From assembly GCF_001677885.1 (NCBI RefSeq), contig NZ_LOCQ01000056.1, forward strand, positions 124,001 to 188,000: 64,000 nucleotides of DNA. The letters are read 5' to 3'. Of this stretch, positions 28,568 through 37,428 are shown one piece after another. The translations under genes and the position numbers were made by a program. The stretch comes from Janthinobacterium psychrotolerans (GTDB lineage Bacteria; Pseudomonadota; Gammaproteobacteria; Burkholderiales; Burkholderiaceae_D). Under the pieces are notes generated by a model that made no database searches, was not told the origin of the DNA, and was given only the letters and a program-made list of their open reading frames with translations. The stretch's first letter is position 1; each line of letters begins with the position of its first letter.

Positions 28568-29605
28568 TTATCCTGCGACAAACAAACCGAGTGCCTGGCG
28601 CAGCAATTGCGGCGTCTGCCCGGTCCAGCGCTTGAACGAGCGCCGAAAATTGGTGGCGTCGTGAAAACCGAGGTAGGTGGCCACCGCGTCGTTGTCGTAG
28701 CCATGGGCCTGGAACAGATAAATGGCCTTGTGCGCACGCACCTGATCGAGCTCGGCCTGGAAGTGCGTGCCGTGCCGCGCCAGGTGGCGTTTCAGGGTGG
28801 CCGGACTGACGCCGAAGTCCTGCGCCGTGCGCTCCAGAGTGGGTGCGCGGCGCAGTTCGCGCAGCAGATAGTCGTACAGGCCGCCAAGCAGGCTGGGCGC
28901 CGGCGCCGCTTCCAGGCTGGCGGCCCGCTGCGCCAGCGCCGCCGCGGTGGCGTTGCCGCGCGGCCAGGGCCGGTCCAGCCAGGCCGTGTCGATCAGCATG
29001 GCGTCGAGCTGGCAATCGAATCGCAAGTCCTGTCCCAGATGCACCTCGTGCTGCTCCACATGGCGCGGCCGCGCGCGGTTGAAGCAGTAGCGCCAGGGCA
29101 GGCGCTCGCCGGCCAGCCAGCGGCACATGGCGTTCAAGGCCGTCATGTGCATCTCGACCAGGAAGGGCAGCTGGCTTGGCGCGCCAAACGCGTCGGTCCA
29201 GTACAGCACGTGCAGGGCGCCCGCGTCGCGCAGGCGCGGCTGCAGCAGCGGGCACAGGCGTGTATGGCTGTCGCACAGCACGCTCAAGGCCTGGCGCAGG
29301 TTCTGCGCCTGCAGCAAGGCGTGGCTGACGGCGCCATAATGACCAGGCAGCAACTGTTGGCCCAGCATGAAACTGGTGTCGCAACTCGCCAGGCTGCGCG
29401 CCACATTGGCCAGCAATTGCAGGTATTGCGTGGCCGACAGCAGGCGCTCGTCCAGCCCATCATCAAAGCTATCGAGGCCAGTGCCGCGCAGCAGCGGCGC
29501 GCCGGGCGCATCGCGCGAGCGGGCATAGCCGAGCACCAGCGCCGGCTGGTGCCGCGCCGCAATGCAAGCTTCGTTTGCCTGCGTCAGCTTCACCGGCTTG
29601 TTCAA
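28568..29605 (-). CDS. AraC-family regulator with arabinose-binding-like domain
   Basis: About 345 residues. The N-terminal two thirds match the PF12625-type ligand domain of AraC regulators such as OruR/VirS-like proteins (AVSHALLQAQNLRQAL...LPFLVEMHMTALNAMCRWL), followed by an HTH_18 domain (LERTAQDFGVSPATLKRHLA; AVATYLGFHDATNFRRSFKR). The start is uncertain: TTG 29605 overlaps the stop of the GGDEF gene (TTGA), and GTG 29593 is an alternative. It appears coupled to the GGDEF gene and lies just upstream of phcB in the same direction, so it is a candidate local regulator. Confidence 0.85.
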   Translation of the reverse strand: MNKPVKLTQANEACIAARHQPALVLGYARSRDAPGAPLLRGTGLDSFDDGLDERLLSATQYLQLLANVARSLASCDTSFMLGQQLLPGHYGAVSHALLQAQNLRQALSVLCDSHTRLCPLLQPRLRDAGALHVLYWTDAFGAPSQLPFLVEMHMTALNAMCRWLAGERLPWRYCFNRARPRHVEQHEVHLGQDLRFDCQLDAMLIDTAWLDRPWPRGNATAAALAQRAASLEAAPAPSLLGGLYDYLLRELRRAPTLERTAQDFGVSPATLKRHLARHGTHFQAELDQVRAHKAIYLFQAHGYDNDAVATYLGFHDATNFRRSFKRWTGQTPQLLRQALGLFVAG

Positions 29606-30486
29606 GCGGGCGCCGCGCCGCGCAGCGGCGTCTCTACGGCGCGGCTCAGTTCGGCCAGCACCACTTCCGGCACGCCATCCGTCATCGAACAGGCATGGCG
29701 CAGGCTCAGCCGCACCTCGCCATCGCGGGCAAAGTGGCGCATCTGCCCGACCATAAAGCACAGATGGCGCGCCACCTCGACCGCGTCGGCGCGCGACACC
29801 CCCGGCATCAGCACGGCAAAGCGGTCGCCCGCATAGCGGCACAGCAGGTCGTCATTGCGCAAATTGAGCAGCAGCATATGGCCGACCGCCTGCAGCACGC
29901 GGTCGCCTTCGGCGTGGCCGTGTTCGCGGTTAATCAGGTGAAACTGGTCGATATCGAGCAGCACCAGCGCACAGTCCAGGCCCGGCCGGCGTTCCTGTTC
30001 CAGCCGGATCTGCGTGCGCAGATAGCTGGCGTCGGCCAGCTGGGTGATGCGGTCGAACGCGCGATGATCGCGAAACAGACGCTCGCGCTTTTGCAGGTGT
30101 TCATTCAGGCGAAACTGTTCATGGCGCCAGTAGTACATGCCCACGGTGACAAGCAGCATGCCGAACGGAATCAGCGCTTCGAGCCAGTTGTCCCACAGGA
30201 CCTGCTTGTCGATGGCAAAGAACTCATCGAGACAATCGGCCCAGGAGCCCAGCATGATGGCGCACAGGCCGCCGGCCAGCAAGCGCGTCACCAGGCCTCG
30301 CGGCCGGCTGCTGAGCGTAAACAGAAACCAGACGCCTGCCATCACGGCCGTGCCGCCTTCGCAGATGATGTCCATCCATTTCCACGCATAAACCGGCTTG
30401 GCCACGCCCAGGGTCGAGTACAGCAGGAAAAAGACCGGCAGCGCCAGCGCGGCGGTGACGAGACTGTTGCGGTGAAGTTGCAGCAT
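29602..30486 (-). CDS. Membrane GGDEF-domain protein with degenerate AGDRF motif
   Basis: A 294-residue protein with about four to five membrane helices in the first half (LVTAALALPVFFLLYS, GTAVMAGVWFLFTL, LLAGGLCAIMLGSWA, ALIPFGMLLVTVGMYYW), then a GGDEF domain (FDRITQLADASYL, LVLLDIDQFHLINREHGHAEGD). At the active site the signature reads RYAGDRFAVLMPG, so GGDEF has become AGDRF. Loss of the Glu should abolish diguanylate cyclase activity; a role as c-di-GMP or GTP binder is possible. ATG 30486 chosen from the first membrane helix. Overlaps the AraC gene. Confidence 0.85.
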   Translation of the reverse strand: MLQLHRNSLVTAALALPVFFLLYSTLGVAKPVYAWKWMDIICEGGTAVMAGVWFLFTLSSRPRGLVTRLLAGGLCAIMLGSWADCLDEFFAIDKQVLWDNWLEALIPFGMLLVTVGMYYWRHEQFRLNEHLQKRERLFRDHRAFDRITQLADASYLRTQIRLEQERRPGLDCALVLLDIDQFHLINREHGHAEGDRVLQAVGHMLLLNLRNDDLLCRYAGDRFAVLMPGVSRADAVEVARHLCFMVGQMRHFARDGEVRLSLRHACSMTDGVPEVVLAELSRAVETPLRGAAPA

Positions 30487-30702
30487 GGCGTTACCTTTTT
30501 TGACAAGTGCAGCCACGATACCGGCCAGCCGTGACAGCACGATGACATCGCCGCCACCGGCCAGGCACAGGTGCAAACGGCTCACCGCCGGGGCGAAACA
30601 GGCGGCAAAAGCGCCAGGCCGCCAGCCCGGCCCGTGCGTGCCAGGGTCATTTCAGCTCATGCGCTCGCCAAACCGGCTGCCACGCTCACTTTGCGGCCGG
30701 CG

Positions 30703-30736
30703 CTGTCATGGATCGGTCATATTTGCTGCCTAGAAT
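30703..30736 (+). promoter_or_regulatory. Pho box (PhoB site) with -10 element
   Basis: Two adjacent 11-base direct repeats, CTGTCATGGAT (30703-30713) and CGGTCATATTT (30714-30724), match the PhoB consensus CTGTCATAWAW repeat. Six bases later comes TAGAAT (30731-30736), exactly the box-to-minus-10 spacing of the E. coli pstS promoter, where the Pho box replaces the -35. It lies about 35 bases before the receptor ATG at 30771 and should make the receptor-phytase operon phosphate-starvation inducible. Confidence 0.72.
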
Positions 30737-30770
30737 CCGCCCGGTTCCCTCCACTCCCTTTGCGCCCAAT

Positions 30771-33305
30771 ATGAAAACCAGCCTCACCTCTTCGATGTCT
30801 TCCCCGCTGCGCCTGTCCGCGCTGGCGCTGGCCGTGATGGCCGCTTTTAACGCGCCAGCCGTGGCTCAGGACGAGTCCGCGGCGAACGCCGAAACCGTAG
30901 TCATCAAGGGCCAGCGCTCCAGCCTGCGCAATGCCATCGCGGCGCAGGAAAAAGCCGACAATATCGTCAGCGTCATCAGCAGCGACGATATCGGCGGCCT
31001 GCCCGACAAGAACGCGGCCGAAGCGCTGGCGCGCCTGCCGGGCGTGTCCGTGCAGCGCGACCAGGGCGAAGGCCGCTATATCACCGTGCGCGGCCTGGGC
31101 CCGGACCTGAACGCCGTGACCATCAATGGCGCGCTGGTGCCCTCGCCCGAAGCGGGCCGTCGCGCCGTCGCGCTCGACATCCTGCCGGCCGGCCTGATAC
31201 GCACCCTGGAGGTATCGAAAACCCTGCTGCCGGAAATGGACGCCAACTCGCTGGGCGCCACGGTGGAAGTGAAATCGCTGTCGGCCTTCGATGTGCCGGG
31301 TAAATTATTGTCGGCGAACATAGCCGCCAGCCATGACGACAAGACCGGCAAGACCAGCCCCAGCGGCGGCGCCCTGTGGGCCCAGCGCTTTCTCGACGGC
31401 AAGCTCGGCGTGGCGGCCGGCATCAGCGCCGAAAAGCGCTCGTTCGGCTCCGACGACGTGGAAACGGGCGGCGCCTGGAGCAACGGCCGCCTGAGCAGCC
31501 TGGAATTGCGCGATTACTTGCCGGTGAGAAAGCGCGGCGCGCTGGCCGTCAATCTCGACTACCGTCCAGAAGCGGGCAACAGCTGGTTTTTGCGCTCGTT
31601 CCTGAGCGAGTTTTCCGACAACGAAGTGCGCGACCGCCTGACCATCAGCAATATCGCCGGCGGCAGCCTGGCCGAGGGAGAGACGGGCACGGCGCGTGCC
31701 GAACGGCGCATCCGCCAGCGCAAGTACACGCAGCAGGTGCGCTCCCTGGTGCTGGGCACGCAGCAAAAATCGGGCGACTGGACGCTCGACATCAAGGGCG
31801 GCGCCAGCCGCGCCACCGAAGACACGCCGGAATCGTTGAACGATGGGCGTTTCCGCGCCAGCAGCAATATCGCCGGCGTGAGCTTTACCGACACCGAGCA
31901 GCCGCTCTTGAGCGGCCCGGCTGCGCTGTACAACCCGGCCAGCTATGCGCTGAACGCCATCACCCTGCAGCAGCGCTACTCGAAAGACAAGGAACACCAT
32001 GCGCGCATCGATCTCGCCCGCAAATTCGATATCGCCACCCTGAAATTCGGCGCCAAGATGAGCCGCCGCGAAAAGACCAATGACACCAATCAATGGGCGT
32101 ATAACAGCAGCAAGGCCAGCAGCGGCAACTACTGGGGCGCGGGCGGCACCGCGATGAGCGCGTTCGTGCAGGGCCGTAATCTCGACTACGACCTGGGGGC
32201 CATCGGCGTGGCGCTCGACCCGGCGCTGATACGCGCGCGCGTGGCCGGCCTGGACCGCGACAAGGCGCGCCTGGCCACCGAGTCCGCCATCAACGACTAT
32301 CGCATGCAGGAAGACATCGACGCCATGTATGTGCAGAACAGCGTCGACTTCGACGCCTGGCACATCTTGGGTGGCGTGCGCGCCGAGCGTACCAGCTTCG
32401 AGGCCGCCGGCTCGCAAGTGAACAGCAGCGGCGCCGCCATGCCCCTGAGCCGCGAGCGCTCCTACACCAACTGGCTGCCGAACCTGCAGGCGCGCTACGA
32501 TGTCGACGCCAACACCAGCGTGCGCGCGGCCTGGACCCAGGCCGTGGTGCGGGCCAACTTCAGCCAGCTGGCGCCCGGCGTGAGCCTGGCCAGCAATACG
32601 GAAGCGGTGATCGGCAACCCGGACTTGAAACCCCTGAAGGCCAACAACCTGGACCTGGGCATCGAAAGGGTGCTGGGCAACGACGGCGTGGTGTCGGCCT
32701 ATGGTTTCTACAAGGACATCAAGAACTTCACCTACACCACCAACCTGGCCGGCACCGGCCAGTGGGCCGGCTACACCAGCGCCACCTCGTATGCGAATGG
32801 CGACGCGGCCAAGGTGAAGGGTATCGAGCTTTCTTACATGCAGCCACTGCGCATGCTGCCGGCACCGTTCAACCGGCTCCTGCTGGGCATCAATGGCACA
32901 CTCACCACCTCGTCGGCGCAGATCGCCCGCTACGACAAGGCGGCCGGTCGCCAGCTGTCGCGCACGATACGCCTGCCGGGCCAGTCGAACCAGGTCATGA
33001 ACATCATGCTGGGCTATGAGACGGGCCCGGTCAGCGCCCGCCTGGCGCTCAACACCAAGTCGCCGTATCTGCTGGAAATGGGCGGCGATATCCTGCAACA
33101 AAGCCAGGACCATACCGTCGACAGCCAGAAGCAGCTCGATTTTTCGCTGTCTTACCAGGTCAGCAAGCAACTGCAGCTGACGTTCGAAGCGGCCAACCTG
33201 AACAATGAAAAATACTATGTCTATCAAGGCACAAAACAGTTCAATGTGCAGAACGAACAATACGGCCGCACCTACAAGCTGAGCCTGAAAGCGAGCGCAT
33301 TTTAA
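30771..33305 (+). CDS. TonB-dependent receptor (TIGR01782 type), phytate-linked
   Basis: An 844-residue outer-membrane receptor. After a signal peptide (LSALALAVMAAFNAPAVAQ) comes a TonB-box-like ETVVIKGQRSS, then a plug domain (IVSVISSDDIGGLPDKNAAE, ALARLPGVSVQRDQGEGRY, EVSKTLLPEMDANSLGATVE) and a beta-barrel ending in the aromatic strand TYKLSLKASAF. The long plug with PDKNAAEAL is typical of the Xanthomonas/Caulobacter nutrient receptors. Its stop overlaps the ATG of the phytase gene (TAATG), so the pair is translationally coupled; uptake of phytate or lower inositol phosphates is the natural inference. A Pho box lies upstream. Confidence 0.9.
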   Translation: MKTSLTSSMSSPLRLSALALAVMAAFNAPAVAQDESAANAETVVIKGQRSSLRNAIAAQEKADNIVSVISSDDIGGLPDKNAAEALARLPGVSVQRDQGEGRYITVRGLGPDLNAVTINGALVPSPEAGRRAVALDILPAGLIRTLEVSKTLLPEMDANSLGATVEVKSLSAFDVPGKLLSANIAASHDDKTGKTSPSGGALWAQRFLDGKLGVAAGISAEKRSFGSDDVETGGAWSNGRLSSLELRDYLPVRKRGALAVNLDYRPEAGNSWFLRSFLSEFSDNEVRDRLTISNIAGGSLAEGETGTARAERRIRQRKYTQQVRSLVLGTQQKSGDWTLDIKGGASRATEDTPESLNDGRFRASSNIAGVSFTDTEQPLLSGPAALYNPASYALNAITLQQRYSKDKEHHARIDLARKFDIATLKFGAKMSRREKTNDTNQWAYNSSKASSGNYWGAGGTAMSAFVQGRNLDYDLGAIGVALDPALIRARVAGLDRDKARLATESAINDYRMQEDIDAMYVQNSVDFDAWHILGGVRAERTSFEAAGSQVNSSGAAMPLSRERSYTNWLPNLQARYDVDANTSVRAAWTQAVVRANFSQLAPGVSLASNTEAVIGNPDLKPLKANNLDLGIERVLGNDGVVSAYGFYKDIKNFTYTTNLAGTGQWAGYTSATSYANGDAAKVKGIELSYMQPLRMLPAPFNRLLLGINGTLTTSSAQIARYDKAAGRQLSRTIRLPGQSNQVMNIMLGYETGPVSARLALNTKSPYLLEMGGDILQQSQDHTVDSQKQLDFSLSYQVSKQLQLTFEAANLNNEKYYVYQGTKQFNVQNEQYGRTYKLSLKASAF

Positions 33306-35167
33306 TGAAAACGATGAAACAATCCCTGGTCTGCGCCGCCCTGCTGGCCGCTTTTGCTGTGTCCACCACGGTAGTGGCCGCACCCCTGCCCGCCTTTACC
33401 CAGCAGGCCGACGACCTGGTGCGCCTGCCTGGCGGCGGCTGGCTGGCGCTGGACAAGCACGGCCTGCACCTGTTCGATGCCAAAGGCCGCGAGCAGGACA
33501 GCATTGCCGTGCGCGCCAAGCAGCTCGACACGCGCATCGATGGCAAGCAGGTGCTGGCCGTCTTCCTCGAAGCCGATACCCAGCGCCCCGTGCCCGTCAC
33601 GGTGGACCTGCAAGCGGGCAAGCTGACGCGGCTGGCGCCGTTCCCTGACGCCACGTTTTCGGTGGAAGCATCGTGTTTGTATCGCGACGCCCAGCGGCTC
33701 GACCATCTGTTCCTTATAGGCAAGGACGGGCAAGCCGAGCAATGGGTGATGCAGGGCGAACAGCGCCGCCTGGTGCGCAAGCTGGCCCTGCCGCCGCACG
33801 TCAGGCATTGCCGGGTCGACGATGGAGCAAAGCAGTTGCTGGTCAGCGAAGGCAATCTGGGCGTATGGGCCTATGAAGCCGAATCCGAAGGCATGGGCAA
33901 GCGCGAGGCGGTGGCCTTGCGCCGCCCTTATGGCCAGTTGGACGGCGGCGCCGGCGCCCTGGCCGTGCTGCCGGGCGGCGTGGCGGTGCTGGACGCCAAG
34001 GCCGACAGGCTGCATCTGCTGGCCCGCAAGGATGGCCGCTGGACGGCATCGGCGGCACAAACCGTGGATTTGCGCGTGCGCAAGGGCGACAGCCAGCTGG
34101 CGCTGGACCAGGGCCAGTTGCTGTTGCGCGGCAAAAATGGCTGGCAGTCGCGGACTTTGAAGTGGCAAGCTCAATCTGCTCAAGTTTTGCCATTGGCCAT
34201 AGTCGAACCGCAAGCGCAAACCGAGCCGATGGCGCGCCAGGGCGACGCGGCCGACGACCCGGCCATCTGGCTGTCCAGCAACCCTGCCGACGCGCGCGTC
34301 CTCGGCACCAATAAAAAGCAGGGCCTGCTGGTCTACGACCTGCAGGGAAAACAGACGCAATTGCTGGAAGTGGGCAGGCTGAACAATGTCGACGTGCGCC
34401 AGGATATCGATCTGGGTGGCAAGAAGGTCGACCTGGCGCTGGCCACCCGGCGCGACGACAACACCATCATGCTGTTCAGTATCGCGGCCAGTGGCGAGCT
34501 CGAAGTGGCCGCCAGCTTTGCCACCGGCTTGAGCGATATCTACGGCATGTGCCTGTACCAGCCGAAAACCGGTGGCATCGAGGCCTTTGTCAACGACAAG
34601 GACGGCACGTTCCAGCAGTACGGCATCGGCATGGCTGACGGCAAATTCAGCGCCACCCTGCTGCGCAGCTTCAAGGTCGCGACCCAACCCGAAGGCTGCG
34701 TGGCCGATGACGCCAGTGGCCGTTTGTTCCTCGGCGAAGAGCGGCGCGGCGTGTGGACCACCTCGGCCGACGCGGCCAAGCCGGATGCCCTCGCCATGGT
34801 GCTGCCGGTCGGCGCCAACCTCACGGCCGACGTGGAAGGCATGGCCATCTACCATGGCCGCAACGGCGCGCCCAGCTATCTGGTGGTGTCCAGCCAGGGC
34901 GACAGCAGCTATGTGGTGCTGGATGCTCTCGCACCGTACAAGGTGCGCGGCCGCTTCCGGGTCGGCTTCAACCTGCAAGCCGGCGTCGACGGCATCGATG
35001 GCACCTCCGAGACCGATGGTCTGGAAGTGACCTCAAGCAACCTGGGCGGCGCGTATGCGCAAGGCATGCTGGTGATACAGGACGGCTACAAGCGCTTGCC
35101 GGACGGGCCGCAGAACTTCAAGTATGTGGCCTGGCGCGATGTGGCGAGGGCCTTGAAGCTGGATTGA
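33305..35167 (+). CDS. Dual-domain beta-propeller phytase
   Basis: A 620-residue secreted 3-phytase with a signal peptide (SLVCAALLAAFAVSTTVVAA). The C-terminal half, from about residue 305, is a complete beta-propeller phytase: DAADDPAIWLS, GLLVYDLQGK, NNVDVRQDI, IYGMCLYQ, TADVEGMAIYHG, SSQGDSSYVV and GTSETDGLEV carry the calcium and phosphate site residues. The N-terminal half (about 25-300) looks like a degenerate, catalytically incomplete propeller, as in known dual-domain phytases. It releases phosphate from myo-inositol hexakisphosphate outside the cytoplasm. Coupled to the receptor upstream. Confidence 0.9.
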   Translation: MKTMKQSLVCAALLAAFAVSTTVVAAPLPAFTQQADDLVRLPGGGWLALDKHGLHLFDAKGREQDSIAVRAKQLDTRIDGKQVLAVFLEADTQRPVPVTVDLQAGKLTRLAPFPDATFSVEASCLYRDAQRLDHLFLIGKDGQAEQWVMQGEQRRLVRKLALPPHVRHCRVDDGAKQLLVSEGNLGVWAYEAESEGMGKREAVALRRPYGQLDGGAGALAVLPGGVAVLDAKADRLHLLARKDGRWTASAAQTVDLRVRKGDSQLALDQGQLLLRGKNGWQSRTLKWQAQSAQVLPLAIVEPQAQTEPMARQGDAADDPAIWLSSNPADARVLGTNKKQGLLVYDLQGKQTQLLEVGRLNNVDVRQDIDLGGKKVDLALATRRDDNTIMLFSIAASGELEVAASFATGLSDIYGMCLYQPKTGGIEAFVNDKDGTFQQYGIGMADGKFSATLLRSFKVATQPEGCVADDASGRLFLGEERRGVWTTSADAAKPDALAMVLPVGANLTADVEGMAIYHGRNGAPSYLVVSSQGDSSYVVLDALAPYKVRGRFRVGFNLQAGVDGIDGTSETDGLEVTSSNLGGAYAQGMLVIQDGYKRLPDGPQNFKYVAWRDVARALKLD

Positions 35168-36286
35168 CCGCCTTTGCGGATGGTGTTGCTGGCTGGCGGG
35201 CGCCATGCCGCCGACCGGCGGGTCGCGGTCCAGGTTGCAGGGAAAGGCATAGCCTTCGGCGCAGGCGGCGATCGCATGGACCGCGTCCCCGCGCGCCTGG
35301 CCTTGTGCGCGCAGCGCCAGCAGGGCCGGATACAGGGCCTGGCTCATGGCCTGGCGGTCCAGCGTTTCCATGGCGCGGCCGAACGGCGACGACACCTGCA
35401 GCAGATTGGCCATGCGCCGGATATCGCTGGACCGGTTGTGGCCGGCGGCATGGAACAGCGCCGGATTGAAAAACACCGCGTCGCCCGTCGCCAACGGCAG
35501 TTGCACCTTGTGCTGCTCGAAATAATCGCGGAACGCGCTCTGGTGATACGCCAGGTAGCCGGCGGGGTACAGCTGCGAATACGGCAGGTACAGGGTCGGC
35601 CCCGATTCAAGCGGCATGTCGGAATGGGCGACCGCGCCCTGCAGAGTCAGGGCGGCCGAAATCCGGTGCACATGCGCCGGATAGGTACTGCTGCTCGCTT
35701 CGCTTTGAAAGCCCAGGTGATAGTCGCGGTGGGCCGACTGCGCCGCGCCGCCCGGGTTGACCACATTGACCTGCGCCGTCATCTGGTAGCCGGGCCCCAG
35801 CCAGGCCTGGCTGATCCAGGCCAGCACGGGATTGCCGTAATAGCGGGCAAACGCGGCCGGGTCGCGCAGGCAAAGTTTTTGCTGGGCGTTCCAGATGCGG
35901 TCATTGGCGCCGGGCCTGGCGAAGTGGTCACCGCTTGCATTGCCGCTGGCACGCTGTTCGGCGATCAGCTCGCGAAACACAGCGCTCACCTGCTCCAACG
36001 TGGCCAGGTCGGCCACGGCGCGCTGCAGCACGATCACGCCGGGGCCGCCGAGCAGCGCCCTGCCCCATTCGGCCTGCAGGGCTTGCAGCGCCGCCGGGTC
36101 CTGGCCCAGGCGCCGCACGCTGTCGCAGTCGTAGACTGGCACCCTGGACTGCAAGCTGGCAGCGTGCGGGTAACCGGCAATATCGGTTTGCCGGCTGGCG
36201 AGGCGGTGAAATGCGTCGAGGTCGCAGTCCTGCCTGGACAGCCAGTAAGGCTGCGGCGGCGCGCTGGCGGCAAGGTGTTCGTGCAT
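35033..36286 (-). CDS. Phytanoyl-CoA dioxygenase (PhyH) family protein with aberrant C-terminus
   Basis: A 417-residue Fe(II)/2-oxoglutarate oxygenase. The facial triad is visible as His and Asp in QSAHRDYHLGFQ and a distal His in LFHAAGHNRSSDIRRM; the upstream NVVNPGG and the later NLDRDPPVGG are family-typical. After PPVGGMAPASQQ the frame loses similarity and runs 135 bases into the 3' end of the convergent phytase gene; a neighbouring frame reads NTIRKGG at that point. A frameshift or deletion at about 35170-35190 probably replaced the natural last residues. AGGAG six bases before ATG 36286. Substrate unknown; divergent from a LacI regulator. Confidence 0.8.
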   Translation of the reverse strand: MHEHLAASAPPQPYWLSRQDCDLDAFHRLASRQTDIAGYPHAASLQSRVPVYDCDSVRRLGQDPAALQALQAEWGRALLGGPGVIVLQRAVADLATLEQVSAVFRELIAEQRASGNASGDHFARPGANDRIWNAQQKLCLRDPAAFARYYGNPVLAWISQAWLGPGYQMTAQVNVVNPGGAAQSAHRDYHLGFQSEASSSTYPAHVHRISAALTLQGAVAHSDMPLESGPTLYLPYSQLYPAGYLAYHQSAFRDYFEQHKVQLPLATGDAVFFNPALFHAAGHNRSSDIRRMANLLQVSSPFGRAMETLDRQAMSQALYPALLALRAQGQARGDAVHAIAACAEGYAFPCNLDRDPPVGGMAPASQQHHPQRRSIQLQGPRHIAPGHILEVLRPVRQALVAVLYHQHALRIRAAQVA

Positions 36287-36378
36287 GAAGGTCTCCTGTG
36301 TTTTTTTGAATGTAAAATCAGTATAAGCAAGGAAACCTGCATTCTTGATCCGAAAACCCCTCAAGAAACCGTCAAACC

Positions 36379-37422
36379 ATGGCCCATCCTTTCCCTTTGA
36401 AAGTTGTCGCGCTGCAGGCCGGCGTCAGCATAGCCACTGTCGAGCGTGTCCTGCGGGGCGGTGCAGGCGTGCACGCTTCCACCGTGCGCCGCGTGCTGCA
36501 GGCGCAGGAGGAACTGGCCAGGCAGAGCGTGCAGGTGGGTTTGTCCGGCAAGAAATTCATGATCGATGTGCTGATGGTGGCGCCGCAGCGTTTCACCGAC
36601 TCGGTGCGCCAGGCGCTGGAGGCGCAACTGTCGTCGCTGCACCCGGCCGTGCTGCGCTCGCGTTTTCACCTGCATGAAACGCTGGAGGTGGAACGCATCG
36701 TCGAGCTGCTGGAACGCATACGCAAGACCGGCAGCCACGGCGTGCTGCTCAAGGCACCCGACCTGCCGCAGGTGGCCGACGCCGTGGCCAAGCTGGCCGG
36801 CGCCGGCATTCCGGTGGTGACCCTGGTGACCGATTTGCCCGGCTCGCAACGCAGCACCTATGTCGGCATGGACAACCGCGCCGCTGGCGCAACGGCCGCC
36901 TATCTGATCGGGCAGTGGATGGGCAGCGCGCGGCAAAAGGTGCTGGTAACTCTCAGCAGCAACCGCTATCACGGCGAGGAAGAACGCGAACTGGGTTTTC
37001 GGCGCGCGCTGCGCGAACGCCACCGGAATATAAGTATCGTCGAAGTGAGCGAAGGCCATGGCATCGATGGCGCCACCGGGCCACAGGTAGCCCAGGCGCT
37101 GCTGGAGCATCCTGGCCTTGCCGGCGTGTATTCGATTGGCGGCGGCAATGCGGCTATCGTGGGCGCGTTCGCGCAGGCGGGCCGGCACTGCCAGGTCTTT
37201 ATCGGCCATGATCTCGACGCGGACAACCTGGCGCTGCTGCGATCGGGCGCCATCCACGCCGTGCTGCACCATGACCTGGGCCAGGATATGTGCCGCGCGT
37301 GCCAGGATATCCTGCGTGCGCAAGGTGCGCTGCCGCCGTTGCCCTTGCAGCAGGCCCAGTCGCTGTCGGCGATCCAGATCGTCACGCCATGGAATCTGCC
37401 TGCGCTGGCGGCGCGGCAGTGA
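36379..37422 (+). CDS. LacI-family transcriptional regulator
   Basis: A 347-residue regulator with an N-terminal HTH (KVVALQAGVSIATVERVLRG; AGVHASTVRRVLQAQEEL) and a periplasmic-binding-like ligand domain (VLMVAPQRFTDSVRQAL, GIPVVTLVTDLPGS, YVGMDNRAAGATAAYLIGQW, GVYSIGGGNAAIVGA, VFIGHDLDADNLALL). This ligand-domain type usually binds sugars or polyols. It is divergent from the PhyH gene with a 92-base shared promoter region (36287-36378), so that gene is its most likely target. Confidence 0.88.
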   Translation: MAHPFPLKVVALQAGVSIATVERVLRGGAGVHASTVRRVLQAQEELARQSVQVGLSGKKFMIDVLMVAPQRFTDSVRQALEAQLSSLHPAVLRSRFHLHETLEVERIVELLERIRKTGSHGVLLKAPDLPQVADAVAKLAGAGIPVVTLVTDLPGSQRSTYVGMDNRAAGATAAYLIGQWMGSARQKVLVTLSSNRYHGEEERELGFRRALRERHRNISIVEVSEGHGIDGATGPQVAQALLEHPGLAGVYSIGGGNAAIVGAFAQAGRHCQVFIGHDLDADNLALLRSGAIHAVLHHDLGQDMCRACQDILRAQGALPPLPLQQAQSLSAIQIVTPWNLPALAARQ

Positions 37423-37428
37423 AGCTGC

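Noticed and set aside
31305..33383. A 692-codon open frame antisense to the TonB receptor
   Set aside because: Low-complexity Ala/Arg/Gly/His composition and no domain; the receptor on the other strand is unambiguous.
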